The notes: a model not told the origin generated them from the letters alone. 64,000 nucleotides of DNA from Streptomyces luomodiensis (GCF_031679605.1 NZ_CP117522.1:9176001-9240000), one strand, 5' to 3'; positions 1 through 7,820 are shown, counted from the first letter of the stretch. A program made the numbers and translations.

Positions 1-249
1 GTGATCATGGCCAACGCCGATCTCCGCGAACGCGAGTTGATCAAGCTCACATCCCTGTCGGCCGCCCTGGCTGACAGATTGCGGCAGCGAGGCATCGGCG
101 ACATCGAGGCAAGCCTGGCCGCCGAGACCAGCATCGCCGTGTTCCGCGTCGCCTTCTCGCGATGGGTCACCGCCACCGACGATCACGACTTGCAAGGCAT
201 CATTCGCGAGACGTTGGACCAACTGCGGACCCTGGCCGCCAGCCGCTGA
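1..249 (+). CDS. TetR-family regulator, C-terminal fragment (gene enters from upstream)
   Basis: The frame is open from base 1 and stops at the TGA at 247-249, so only about 80 codons are visible; the GTG at base 1 need not be the real start. What remains is all-helical and resembles the C-terminal ligand-binding half of TetR/AcrR regulators: an AETSIAVFRVAFSRW helix followed by a closing IIRETLDQLRTLA helix. The DNA-binding half lies outside the window. The assignment rests on this pattern alone and the ligand is unknown. Confidence 0.6.
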   Translation: MIMANADLRERELIKLTSLSAALADRLRQRGIGDIEASLAAETSIAVFRVAFSRWVTATDDHDLQGIIRETLDQLRTLAASR

Positions 250-443
250 CCCACATTCCAGCCCGACCACACCCGTCGACGTTGAACGCCTGATCCTTCC
301 CTCCCCCGCCCACCATCCGTCAACAACGCTCGTGGTCAATACACACGGTGCGTCCCGCGGCCATGATCAGCCGTACGCTGCGCAGGGCATCGAGAAGGCT
401 GTTGGCTGGGGGAGGGCTGCACCGGCCCGGGGCTTCGCGACTC

Positions 444-1247
444 CTCTTGGAACTCCTAACGAAATGATCAGCCGTTGTTGCCCAGGATCGAGCGTCGGGT
501 CCGGCATCCCGGGCGCAAGCGGCATCCGGACCGGCTGGTGTTCCAGGGCATCCTGTTCGTGCTGCACACCGGGATCGTCGCCTGGGAGCACCTGCCGCAG
601 GAGCTCGGCTTCGGCTCGGGCATGACCTGCTGGCGCCGGCTGGCGGAGTGGACCGAGGCCGGCGTGTGGCCCCGGCTGCACGAGGTCCTGCTGGCCCGAC
701 TCCGCGGTGCCAACGCCCTGGACTTCTCCCGCGCCGCAGTCGACGGCTCCCACATCCGGGCGTTAAAAGGGGGCCCAAGACCGGACGAAGTCCCGTCGAC
801 CGGGGCAGGACGGGCAGCAAGCACCATCTGATCACCGACGCCACCGGTATCCCGCTAGCCGCGACCCTGACCGGCGGGAACCGCAACGACGTCACCCAGA
901 TCATCCCACTGCTGCAGGACGTGCCGCCGGTGCGGGGCAAGTGCGGCCGGCCCCGGCGCCGCCCGGATGCGGTGCTGGCCGACCGCGGCTACGACCACGA
1001 CAAGTACCGCCGCCTGGTCTGGAACCTCGGCGTGAAACCACTGATCGCCCGCCGAGGCACCGAACACGGCTCCGGCCTGGGCACCCAGCGCTGGGCCGTC
1101 GAGCGTGCCTTCGCCCACCTGCACTGGTTCCGCCGCCTGCGCATCCGCTGGGAGATACGCGACGACATCCACGAAGCCTTCCTCACCCTCGGGTGCGCAC
1201 TCATCTGCTGGCGACGCCTGAAAGGCATCCCAGCAGGAGTTCTCAGG
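444..1247 (+). mobile_element. Defective IS5-family insertion sequence (element 1)
   Basis: The element is bounded by imperfect inverted repeats sharing the core GAACTCCT: left end near 449-457, right end as its complement AGGAGTTC at 1236-1243. It carries a single transposase region read in two frames. The start of the transposase is missing: an ATG-Ile-Ser start near 464 runs out of frame straight into the region that should lie some residues further in (LLPRIERR), so there is an internal 5' deletion. The right repeat overlaps the 3' end of the opposite-strand enoyl-CoA hydratase gene and supplies its stop codon. Confidence 0.75.
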
Positions 1248-1250
1248 TGA
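475..1250 (+). pseudogene. IS5-family transposase, N-terminally deleted and split over two frames
   Basis: The first part (475 to about 768) encodes the N-terminal DUF4096-like section (ERRVRHPGRKR, PQELGFGSGMTCWRRL, AAVDGSHIRALK). The second part, read in the -1 frame from about 766 to 1250, encodes the DDE core: RGPKTGRSPVDRGRTGSKHH, LTGGNRNDV, LADRGYD, ARRGTEHGSGLG and the ERAFAHLHWFRRLRIRWE helix. The frames join at an A-AAA-GGGGG run (765-773), a place where IS427-group elements use programmed -1 frameshifting. The split may therefore be natural, but the lost N-terminus makes the copy non-functional. Confidence 0.75.
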
Positions 1251-2082
1251 TGTCGTCGACAAGAGCCTCAAGGTGGCGCTCTCCGTCGCGGGTGTGCACG
1301 CCGGCGGCCAGTGCAGCCTTGGCAAGACGGGCTGCGGCGGGCTCACTGAAGAGTCCGCTGAGGAGCTCGTTGGCCTTCCGCAGGCCGTGAGTGGTCGACT
1401 CGACCGCGGTGTCGACCGCTTCGGTCGCGGCGCGGGCGACGCCGGGCGGCAGAGCGGCGATGCGGGCGGCGAGGGTATCGACGACGTGGTCAAGGTCGGT
1501 GTCCGGCACGGCCCGGTTCACCCATCCGATCCGTTCCGCGGTCGCGGCATCGATCAGCTGCCCGCCAAGGATGATCTCCAGGGCGCGTGCGCGACCCACG
1601 AGACCGGGCAGGTATGCAGTGCCTCCCGCGCCCGGGAGGATTCCCAGCCGGCACTCCATCTGGGCCAGTCCGGCGCGCTCGAGCGATGCGAACCGCATGT
1701 CCATCGCGGACAGCAGTTCCGCACCGCCGCCGCGTGCCAGTCCGCGCAGCTTGGCGATGGTGATCTGCGGCAGCGACCGGATGCGTTCGTGGAGCCGCAT
1801 CATCGGGTTGAGGGACTGGTCTTGTTCGGGCGCAATGGGGAGCGCAATGAATGCCGCGGGGTCGTCGGCGGTCGTCATGTCGCCGTGCGCGACGAAGAAG
1901 TCCGGGTCCGCGCTATCAAAAACGATCACCCGGATGTCGTGGTCGCCGGACATGGCGTCCGCGAACCGGTCCAGGTCCGTCATCAGGGCGGCATCGAGCA
2001 GATTGATGGGAGGGTTGTCGATCACGACGTGCGCCACGCCGCTGGTGAGAGAGATCTTGAGGGTCGAGTATGCGTCAGTCAT
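1243..2082 (-). CDS. Enoyl-CoA hydratase/isomerase family protein
   Basis: A 279-residue crotonase-fold protein, near the family's usual length. The N-terminal VIDNPPINLLDAALMTDL segment and the oxyanion-hole region (RGLARGGGAELLSAMDMRFA, then GILPGAGGTAYLPGLVG) are clear. One residue equivalent to a catalytic acid is seen in AQMECRLGILPGAG. It probably acts on an acyl-CoA, but the substrate cannot be told. The stop TGA (1243-1245 on the complement) lies inside the inverted repeat of the neighbouring IS, so a few original C-terminal residues may have been replaced. It diverges from an HxlR regulator across a 94-bp gap that holds a palindrome, and is probably controlled by it. Confidence 0.85.
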   Translation of the reverse strand: MTDAYSTLKISLTSGVAHVVIDNPPINLLDAALMTDLDRFADAMSGDHDIRVIVFDSADPDFFVAHGDMTTADDPAAFIALPIAPEQDQSLNPMMRLHERIRSLPQITIAKLRGLARGGGAELLSAMDMRFASLERAGLAQMECRLGILPGAGGTAYLPGLVGRARALEIILGGQLIDAATAERIGWVNRAVPDTDLDHVVDTLAARIAALPPGVARAATEAVDTAVESTTHGLRKANELLSGLFSEPAAARLAKAALAAGVHTRDGERHLEALVDDIT

Positions 2083-2108
2083 GATTCCCGTTTCGACGTC
2101 AGGTCCTA

Positions 2109-2161
2109 GGTATCTGATGTATATCTAGTGGTAGGGATATACTTCAACGAAATCAGGTATC
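2109..2161. promoter_or_regulatory. Probable HxlR operator in the divergent promoter
   Basis: A perfect inverted repeat GTATATC (2119-2125) and GATATAC (2136-2142), with 10 bp between, sits midway between the divergent starts of the enoyl-CoA hydratase and HxlR genes. It is framed by a second, imperfect pair, GGTATCTGAT (2109-2118) and ATCAGGTATC (2152-2161). The AT-rich palindrome stands out in this GC-rich DNA and has the layout expected of a dimeric winged-helix regulator's site. Binding is inferred from position and symmetry. Confidence 0.55.
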
Positions 2162-2176
2162 GCGAGGGAGACCGAC

Positions 2177-2554
2177 GTGCCCGAAGAGACCGACGTGCCC
2201 GAAGTGAAGCTCGACGGCAGCGGCCGGCAGTTGCTCGACCAACTCTTCGACAAGTGGTCCTTGCTGGTACTGGCCGCATTGTGCGACCGCCCCCGACGCT
2301 TCAACGAACTCCGGCAACACATGCCCGCTGTCACCCCGAAGTCACTGACCACATGCCTGCGACGACTGGAGCGCAACGGCATGGTCGAGCGAGTGGTCGT
2401 GTCCACGGATCCGGTGGCGATCGAATACCGCATCACCCCCCTGGGCCGGACCCTTCGGCCCCCTGTGCACGCCGTACTGGAATGGGCCGTCGATCACCTC
2501 GACGCGGTCGAAGCCGCCCGCTGTCACTACGACGAGCGACGAGTGGACAAGTGA
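2177..2554 (+). CDS. HxlR-family transcriptional regulator
   Basis: A 125-residue single-domain winged-helix protein, typical of HxlR/DUF24 regulators. The hallmark segment is visible: DKWSLLVLAALCDRPRRFNEL, then ITPKSL-like VTPKSLTTCLRRLERNGMVER (the recognition helix and wing) and the EYRITPLGRTL strand. The GTG start at 2177 is preceded by GAGGGAG at 2164-2170. No cysteine is present near the N-terminus, so a YodB-type thiol switch is unlikely. It diverges from the enoyl-CoA hydratase gene and probably represses it and itself. Confidence 0.88.
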   Translation: MPEETDVPEVKLDGSGRQLLDQLFDKWSLLVLAALCDRPRRFNELRQHMPAVTPKSLTTCLRRLERNGMVERVVVSTDPVAIEYRITPLGRTLRPPVHAVLEWAVDHLDAVEAARCHYDERRVDK

Positions 2555-2570
2555 CACCCGGGTGTGTCCA

Positions 2571-2680
2571 GGTCCTGTCCGGTGGATCATGGTCGGAGCC
2601 ATAGATCGGATCGCGGCTGCGGTGACTGTGCCGTGGAAGACATAGGCTCTCTTGCCGTAACGGGTGGCGACCGCCCGCTC
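2571..2680 (-). mobile_element. Solo right end of an IS5-type element (element-3 family)
   Basis: Read on the minus strand, this fragment matches the terminal inverted repeat and 3' end of the transposase of the element at 4695-5551: the DNA repeat GGTCCTGTCCGGTGGATCATG and, in the coding part, ATRYGKRAYVFHGTVTAAAI. It keeps a stretch of transposase C-terminus that the fuller copy has lost. There is no complete ORF. Its upper limit near 2680 is approximate. Confidence 0.7.
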
Positions 2681-2793
2681 ACGGCGCGCGGGTCGGACCC
2701 TGCGAGCCGCACGGCAGGGTGGTTCTGGGTCCACCCCCTGTGGGGGTGCTGGACCGCTGGTGGGCCGAACGGGCCGTTCATAGCGTTGTGTTC

Positions 2794-3780
2794 ATGATGG
2801 ATGACACGAACGAAGAACGAAAAGGTGCCACCCGGCGGACGGCGCTGCGTGGGCTGGGACTCGCGGTGGGAGGCATGGCGCTGGCCACCGGGCTCGGAAC
2901 CTCGCCGGCCGCGGCGGCCCCGCGTCGCGGGCTCGCAACTTACGTGCTGGTGCACGGTACCCACAGCGCCGGCGCGTTCTGGATGCCGATTGCGCGGGAA
3001 CTGGTGCTGCGCGGCCACCGCGTCGTCATGGTGGACCAGCCGCGGCACGGCGCGGAGGCTTTCGTGGCGGAGTCGTACCAGCGGCAGGACCTCACAGCAA
3101 TGGCGGTCGAGCCCTCCCCGCTGAAGGGCCTCGGGCTGGACGACTACGAGGCGCGCGTCACGGGCATCGTGCGGCAGGCCGCACGGAACGGCCCGGTGGT
3201 GCTGGTCGGGCACAGCCTGGGTGGCGTGTCGGTCAGCCGTGTCGGCGACGCCGTCCCGCACCTGCTTCACCACATCTGCTACATGGCTGCCTTCTGTCCC
3301 AGCCGCGTCCTGCCCACGGCGGACGCCTGCACGGCGGCACCCGAGAACGCGAACGCCGTCAGCCCGGTGGAGCTGACGGTGGGTGACCCGGACCGGCTCG
3401 GGGTACTGCGGCTGAACTTCCGTACGGGTGTCAGCGGTGAGTTGGCCCTCCTGAAGGAGATGATCTGCGCGGACTACCCCGACGCCGACTTCCGCCGGAT
3501 ACTGGCCGGCATGCAGACCGACGAGCCCGTCGCCGCCTATGCGGGCCGAGCGGTCGGCCGGGCCGCCAACTGGGGACGCATTCCCCGCACGTACCTGCGT
3601 TTCGGCAGGGACCGTACGATCGCCACCGCGCTCCAGGACAGAATGATCGCGGAAGCCGACGCGTCCACACCCGGCAACAGCTTCCGCGTGCACGATTTCC
3701 CCGGGGCGTCACACGTCGGCCCTCTGGATCCCACCCCGGTCGCGGACGTCCTGGACACGCTCGCAGGGCAGGGGGGCTAG
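2794..3780 (+). CDS. Tat-exported alpha/beta hydrolase
   Basis: A 328-residue protein starting at ATG 2794 (a second ATG follows at 2797). It opens with a twin-arginine signal (ATRRTALRGLGLAVGGMA) ending near AAAAP, so it is probably exported folded. The hydrolase core has the oxyanion strand VLVHGTHSAGAFW, the nucleophile elbow GHSLGG (Ser141) and a late histidine in GASHVGPLD. The family includes small-ester and lactone hydrolases; the substrate is unknown. The TAG stop is part of the CTAG tetranucleotide that flanks the next IS, so the insertion is exactly at the gene's end. Confidence 0.82.
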   Translation: MMDDTNEERKGATRRTALRGLGLAVGGMALATGLGTSPAAAAPRRGLATYVLVHGTHSAGAFWMPIARELVLRGHRVVMVDQPRHGAEAFVAESYQRQDLTAMAVEPSPLKGLGLDDYEARVTGIVRQAARNGPVVLVGHSLGGVSVSRVGDAVPHLLHHICYMAAFCPSRVLPTADACTAAPENANAVSPVELTVGDPDRLGVLRLNFRTGVSGELALLKEMICADYPDADFRRILAGMQTDEPVAAYAGRAVGRAANWGRIPRTYLRFGRDRTIATALQDRMIAEADASTPGNSFRVHDFPGASHVGPLDPTPVADVLDTLAGQGG

Positions 3781-4698
3781 GGTCCGTCTTCAAAGATCAT
3801 CCGGGTGGTAGATCATGGTGTCGTGGTACGTCGTCATGAACTCACTGATCAGGAGTGGGAGTTACTCGCTCCGCTGATACCCCGGGCTGCGACGGGGCGT
3901 CCTCGCGTGGAGGACCGGCAGGTCGTCAACGGGATGGTCTACAAGATCCGCACCGGGATCTCCTGGCGTGACTTGCCGGAACGCTACGGGCCGTGGAAGA
4001 CCGTGTACACCCGCTTCCGCCGCTACGCCCTCGACGGAGTCTTCACACGGGCCCTGCAGCAGATCCAAGCCCACGCCGACGCGGCCGGCGACATCGACTG
4101 GCTCGTCCAGATCGACTCCACCATCGTCCGCGCCCACCAGCACGCCGCCGCCACCGGCCGAAAAGGGGGCGGCATCGGCAGGACGAACCGGACGATCACG
4201 CCCTCGGCCGATCCCGAGGCGGGCTGACGACCAAGATTCACCTCGCCTGCGACGGCAAGGGCCGCCCGCTCGCGATCCTGGTGACGCCCGGCCAACGCCA
4301 CGACAGTGTCTGCGCACGCCCTCTGCTGGAACGGATCCGTGTTCCCCGCACCGGCCTGGGCCGGCCTCGGTGCAAGCCCGGCCAGGTCATCGCAGACAAG
4401 GCTTACAGCTCCCGCGGCTTCCGTGCCTACCTGCGAAGACGCGGCATCGCGCACACCATCCCCGAGAAGACCGACCAGCGACGGCACCGGCTGAGACGCG
4501 GAGGCCACGGCGGACGACCGCCAGGGTTCGACCGGGAGACCTACCGGCGGCGCAACATGATCGAGCGCTGCTTCAACCGGCTCAAGGGCTTCCGCGGGAT
4601 CGCCACCAGATACGAGAAGACCGCCACTTCCTACGAAGCGGCGGTCACCCTCGCATCGTTCCTGCTCTGGGCAAGATCCGTTTGAAGACGGACCCTAG
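3777..4698 (+). mobile_element. IS5-family (IS427-like) insertion sequence, apparently intact (element 2)
   Basis: Perfect 14-bp terminal inverted repeats, GGTCCGTCTTCAAA at 3781-3794 and its complement at 4681-4694, bound a 914-bp element. CTAG flanks both sides (3777-3780, 4695-4698) and is probably the target duplication. It encodes one transposase in two overlapping frames with no other visible lesion. It abuts the stop codon of the preceding hydrolase gene and shares its right CTAG with the next element. Confidence 0.88.
3805..4685 (+). CDS. IS5-family transposase, two frames joined by a probable programmed -1 frameshift
   Basis: OrfA begins at GTG 3805 (an alternative start lies a few codons in, before RRHELTDQEWELLAPLIP) and contains GISWRDLPERYGPWKTVY and VQIDSTIVRAHQHAA. 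OrfB continues in the -1 frame to 4685 with LGRSRGGLTTKIHLACDGKG, LVTPGQRHDS, ADKAYSSRGFRAYLRRRGI and the C-terminal glutamate region IERCFNRLKGFRGIATRYEK. The DDE triad can be assigned to the Asp of IDSTI, the Asp of ADKAY and the Glu of IERCF. The junction is an A-AAA-GGGGG run at 4161-4169, where slippage of tRNA-Lys would fuse the halves. Confidence 0.8.
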
Positions 4699-5551
4699 GT
4701 TCTGTCCGGCGGATTATGCGACCTTCTGATTGATCGCTCGTTGGTCCGGTCATGCGTCGGGGGGATCTGACGCATCGCGAGTGGTCGCTTCTGGAGCCGC
4801 ACCTGCCGCCGTCGGGTGGTCGGGGAGGCCGGTGGAGTGACCACCGCACGGTGGTGAACGGCAACCTGTTCCGGGTCCGGACCGGAGTTCCGTGGCGTGA
4901 TCTGCCGGAACGCTACGGATCCTGGAAAACCATGTACGAACGGCATCGCCGATGGTGGGCGGACGGAACCTGGGAGCGGATCCTGCAGCCGGTCCAGACG
5001 GACGCCGATCTCGTCGGTCGCGTCGACTGGTCGATGGTCGGAGTCGACTCGACATCCTGCCGGGCCCATCAGCACGCGGCCGGTGCCCGAAAGGCCCGGC
5101 CGCGGGTCCCGAAAAAGGACGACGCCCCGGCACCACCGCCCCGACGAGGGAATCGGACGGTCCCGGGGCGGGCTGACCTGCAAGATCCACCTTGCCGGCG
5201 AGGGCGGCTGCCGTCCTTTGGCCTTCCTTCTTACGCCCGGCCAGTGGGGTGACGCACCGCAGATGACCAAGGTTCTGGACCGGATCCGGGTTCCCCGTCC
5301 ATCGGGCGGGCGCCCCCGAAGCCGGCCGGCTGATGTCAGCGGCGACAAGGCATACAGTTCCCGCCGCAACCGCAGTTACCTGCGAAGACGCCGGATCAAG
5401 CACACGATCCCGGAGCCGAGGGACCAGCAGGCCAACCGCCGGCGCAGAGGCAGCGCGGGCGGCAGGCCCGCCGGGTTCGACCAGGAGCACTACCGCACAG
5501 TCACCGCAGCCGCGATATGGCTCCGACCATGATCCGCCGGACAGGAACTAG
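4695..5551 (+). mobile_element. IS5-family insertion sequence, decayed (element 3)
   Basis: Inverted repeats are recognisable but imperfect: CTGTCCGGCGGATTATG at 4702-4718 and CTGTCCGGCGGATCATG as complement near 5528-5544. CTAG lies at both ends (4695-4698 and 5548-5551). The left CTAG is shared with element 2, so the two abut with no other host DNA. The transposase is frameshifted and has an internal deletion. Confidence 0.8.
4752..5532 (+). pseudogene. IS5-family transposase with frameshift and C-terminal deletion
   Basis: The first frame from ATG 4752 encodes LTHREWSLLEPHLPPSGGRG, GVPWRDLPERYGSWKTMYER and VGVDSTSCRAHQHAAG. The downstream frame (to 5532) encodes GIGRSRGGLTCKIHLAGEGG, LTPGQWGDAPQM, GDKAYSSRRNRSYLRRRRI and FDQEHYR. 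Here the second frame is +1 of the first at the 5112-5118 A-run, unlike the -1 arrangement of elements 1 and 2, which points to an indel. After EHYR (about 5496) the text jumps directly to TVTAAAIWLRP, losing about 30 residues including the third catalytic acid. It cannot be active. Confidence 0.78.
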
Positions 5552-5724
5552 GGCGTGTTTCGAAAGTAGCGCCGTCCGCCCGGAGGGCGGGCCCCGCGGC
5601 GTCTGGTGCGTGTGATCGCAAGGCGGAGGGTCGTCCTCGTCGTGGGCCTACTCGGACGATCCCGACAACGCGGCGAGCGCGCGTGCCAGGCGTCGCGGGG
5701 CAGGCGGGACTTTGGAAACACGCC
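5552..5724. mobile_element. 173-bp MITE-like element with terminal inverted repeats
   Basis: The ends are GGCGTGTTTCGAAAG (5552-5566) and the complement of GGCGTGTTTCCAAAG (5710-5724), a 15-bp inverted repeat with one mismatch. It is preceded by CTAG (5548-5551) and followed by CTGG (5725-5728). No transposase domain is encoded. The size, ends and CTAG flank suggest a non-autonomous derivative mobilised by an IS5-type transposase. Confidence 0.6.
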
Positions 5725-5941
5725 CTGGCGCAGGACGGCGCCAGGACTCCCAACTGGTCATGCCGAGCCGTTCGCTGTGTGCGGCCAGAGTCAGACCCGT
5801 ACCAACGATCGCCCAGCCGATCCAGGCCAGTGTCCAGGACGAAACCGCTCGCTCGGCCCTCGCCGCACCGTGGCGACTCCCCAGGCGAACTGCTGCTCGA
5901 CAGCCGCTGTCGCCTCAAGGCATTCCGTTAGGAGTTCTTAG
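5725..5941 (+). mobile_element. Degenerate right end of an element-1-type IS
   Basis: The segment ends in TTAGGAGTTCTTAGG (about 5928-5942), matching the GAACTCCT-core inverted repeat of element 1. Just before it a frame reads RCRLKAF, comparable to CWRRLKG at the end of the element-1 transposase. The upstream 150 bp shows no intact domain. Together with the MITE this fills the gap after element 3; I see no host gene in 5533-5937. Confidence 0.5.
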
Positions 5942-6030
5942 GCGGGCGACGCCAGGGCGTCGGATAGGGCGACCAGCTGCCGAACGTCCGCGTCCAGGCT
6001 GTCGTCGTCCGGCATGGCTATCGCCAGGGC
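5938..6030 (-). pseudogene. Possible C-terminal remnant of an unidentified gene
   Basis: On the minus strand a frame reads ALAIAMPDDDSLDADVRQL then VALSDALASPA and stops at a TAA (5938-5940) lying inside the IS inverted repeat. Codon usage is GC3-rich and the text looks like an ordinary helical C-terminus, but no start, upstream domain or family is recognisable. It could equally be a chance frame. The rest of 6031-6192 shows nothing definable beyond short GTCGGTGCGTCGGCG-like repeats. Confidence 0.25.
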
Positions 6031-6192
6031 CTTGGACGCTGCGGGCTGCGCCTCGGCTGGGGCCTGCAACGCCCTTCTCCCTCGAGGACACGCCGGCCCC
6101 GCGCGAACAGGTCGCCGCCTGACGTCCGCCGGGCTGCCCGCGCACGCCCTGGCCGGGGCGTCGGTGCGTCGGCGTGTCGGTGCGTCGGCGCG

Positions 6193-6753
6193 TCAGCGCG
6201 TCAGGGCGTCCATGAGCAGGTCGACGAGCCGCTGGGCCTGCTCCCGGGTGCCGTACTGCGCGGAATGGGCGAGGCCACCCATGAGGAGCAGGAGGTCGTC
6301 GGGGGTGACATCGGTCCGCAGGCCGCCGTCCCGGGCGCCGGCCTCCAGGAGGGCGGCGACGGCGTCGGTCAGCAGTGCCCGGCTGTCGGCGTAGGGGTCG
6401 ACGCCGGAGGCGATGACCGCGTCGAGTGCCGCGGCCATACCGCTCTTGGCCGTGACGTAGTCGAGGAAGTGTGCCATCCACCTGCGGGTCGCCTCGGCGG
6501 CCGGGTACTGGGCGAGGAGGTCGGTCGCCTGCTCGCAGACGCGGGTGAGCTGGTGCCGGTAGGCGGCGTCGACGAGCGCTTCCCGGGTCGGGAAGTGCCG
6601 GTAGAGGGTGCCGACCCCGACGCCCGCCTGCTTGGCGATGGCGGCCGGCGCGGTGTCCAGCCCCTGCTCGGCGAAGACGCGCGCGGCCACTTCCAGCAGA
6701 CGTGCCCGGTTCTGCAGCGCATCGCTCCTGGTCCGGCGGGGGGCGGCGGACAT
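6193..6753 (-). CDS. TetR/AcrR-family transcriptional repressor
   Basis: A 186-residue protein of normal TetR length. Its helix-turn-helix occupies roughly residues 15-60: RARLLEVAARVFAEQGLD, AIAKQAGVGVGTLYRHFPTR. The C-terminal half (LDAVIASGVDPYADSR, LLLLMGGLAHSAQ) resembles the SbtR-like TetR ligand domain. It diverges from an SDR gene with two palindromic sites between them, so it very likely represses the SDR gene and itself. The inducer is unknown. Confidence 0.9.
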   Translation of the reverse strand: MSAAPRRTRSDALQNRARLLEVAARVFAEQGLDTAPAAIAKQAGVGVGTLYRHFPTREALVDAAYRHQLTRVCEQATDLLAQYPAAEATRRWMAHFLDYVTAKSGMAAALDAVIASGVDPYADSRALLTDAVAALLEAGARDGGLRTDVTPDDLLLLMGGLAHSAQYGTREQAQRLVDLLMDALTR

Positions 6754-6786
6754 AGGGGTTCCTCCGGTGGTCTGGCTCCGATTGCT

Positions 6787-6835
6787 TTCCGGAATGCGTT
6801 CCGTTTAACTGGTTTCCGGAACACATTCCGGAAAC
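6787..6835. promoter_or_regulatory. Tandem TetR operators
   Basis: Site A is an imperfect palindrome, TTCCGGAA (6787-6794) TGCG TTCCGTTT (6799-6806). Site B is perfect, GTTTCCGGAA (6812-6821), CACA, TTCCGGAAAC (6826-6835). Their centres are 27 bp apart, and they fill the short gap between the divergent TetR and SDR starts. This layout is typical of an autoregulated TetR pair in which binding blocks both promoters. Confidence 0.75.
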
Positions 6836-6856
6836 ACCCTACCCGTGGAGACCGCC

Positions 6857-7708
6857 ATGACCGCACCCTCCGACCAGGCCGTACGCCACTGGTTCATCAC
6901 CGGAGCCTCCGGTGGCCTGGGCCGTCACCTCACCGAGCACGCCCTCCGCGGCGGCGACCGCGTCACGGCCACGGTCCGCCGCCCGGCGGCTCTGGAAGAC
7001 CTGCGCGAGACCTACGGCGACCGGCTGACCGTCGAAATCCTCGATCTCACCCGCCCGGCCGACGTCGGCGAGGTGATCGACAGGACGCTGCGGTCCGAGC
7101 CGGTGGACATCGTCGTCAACAACGCCGGATACGCGGTCGTGGGCGCCGCCGAGGAGATGACCGTCGACCAGATCCGCGACCAGATCGAGGTCCTCCTGCT
7201 CGCTCCGATGCTGATCACCCGGGCTTTCCTGAAGCCGATGCGCGAGCAGGGCGGAGGCCGCATCATCCAGATCTCCAGCATGGGCGGCCAGATCGGCACC
7301 CCCACGCACAGCTCCTACCACGCGGGCAAGTGGGGGCTGGAAGGCTTCACCGAGAGCGTCAGCCGCGAAGTCTCCGACTTCGGCATCCGCCTCACCGTGG
7401 TCGAACCCGGCGCCACCCGCACCGGCTTCGCCTCGGCCCTGCGCTACACCACCGCATCGGCCGCCTACCGCGACACCGCCGTCGGCCGGACCCGGCGTCT
7501 GCTGGAGAGCGCCGACGAAAGCCTGTTCACCGGTGACCCGGCCAGGCTCGCCGCCGTCATCTACGACACCACCCGCCACCCGGACCCACCGCTGCGCCTC
7601 ACTCTCGGTTCCGACACCTACGACGCCGTCCACGCCGCGCTGACCGAACGCCTCGCCGCACTCGAAACCCAGAAGGAGCTCGCGGCATCCGTCGCCTTCC
7701 CGCGCTGA
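6857..7708 (+). CDS. Short-chain dehydrogenase/reductase (SDR)
   Basis: Classical SDR of about 283 residues from ATG 6857 (GTG 6845 is a less likely start). The cofactor loop FITGASGGLGRHL, the NNAGYAVVG motif, the catalytic Ser in QISSMGGQ and the Tyr-X3-Lys pair YHAGK are all present. The arginine-containing TVRRP after the second strand favours NADP(H). It is divergent from, and probably repressed by, the TetR gene at 6193. The substrate is unknown; such SDR/TetR pairs often serve in detoxification of carbonyl compounds. Confidence 0.88.
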   Translation: MTAPSDQAVRHWFITGASGGLGRHLTEHALRGGDRVTATVRRPAALEDLRETYGDRLTVEILDLTRPADVGEVIDRTLRSEPVDIVVNNAGYAVVGAAEEMTVDQIRDQIEVLLLAPMLITRAFLKPMREQGGGRIIQISSMGGQIGTPTHSSYHAGKWGLEGFTESVSREVSDFGIRLTVVEPGATRTGFASALRYTTASAAYRDTAVGRTRRLLESADESLFTGDPARLAAVIYDTTRHPDPPLRLTLGSDTYDAVHAALTERLAALETQKELAASVAFPR

Positions 7709-7820
7709 TCCGACGCCACCAGGCCGGGTACGGTCAGCCCCCCCGCCAGGGCCGTTCTCGCGGTACGGAACGACACCGCCCTGACGAGGGGCTGGGTTTC
7801 TCAATTCCGGGTTGGGTCCA

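Noticed and set aside
320-940. Minus-strand frames through element 1
   Set aside because: They mirror the transposase and show no domain or ribosome site.
5106-5125. Programmed frameshift in element 3
   Set aside because: The downstream frame is +1, not -1, relative to the first, and the copy has a further deletion, so an indel is the simpler explanation.
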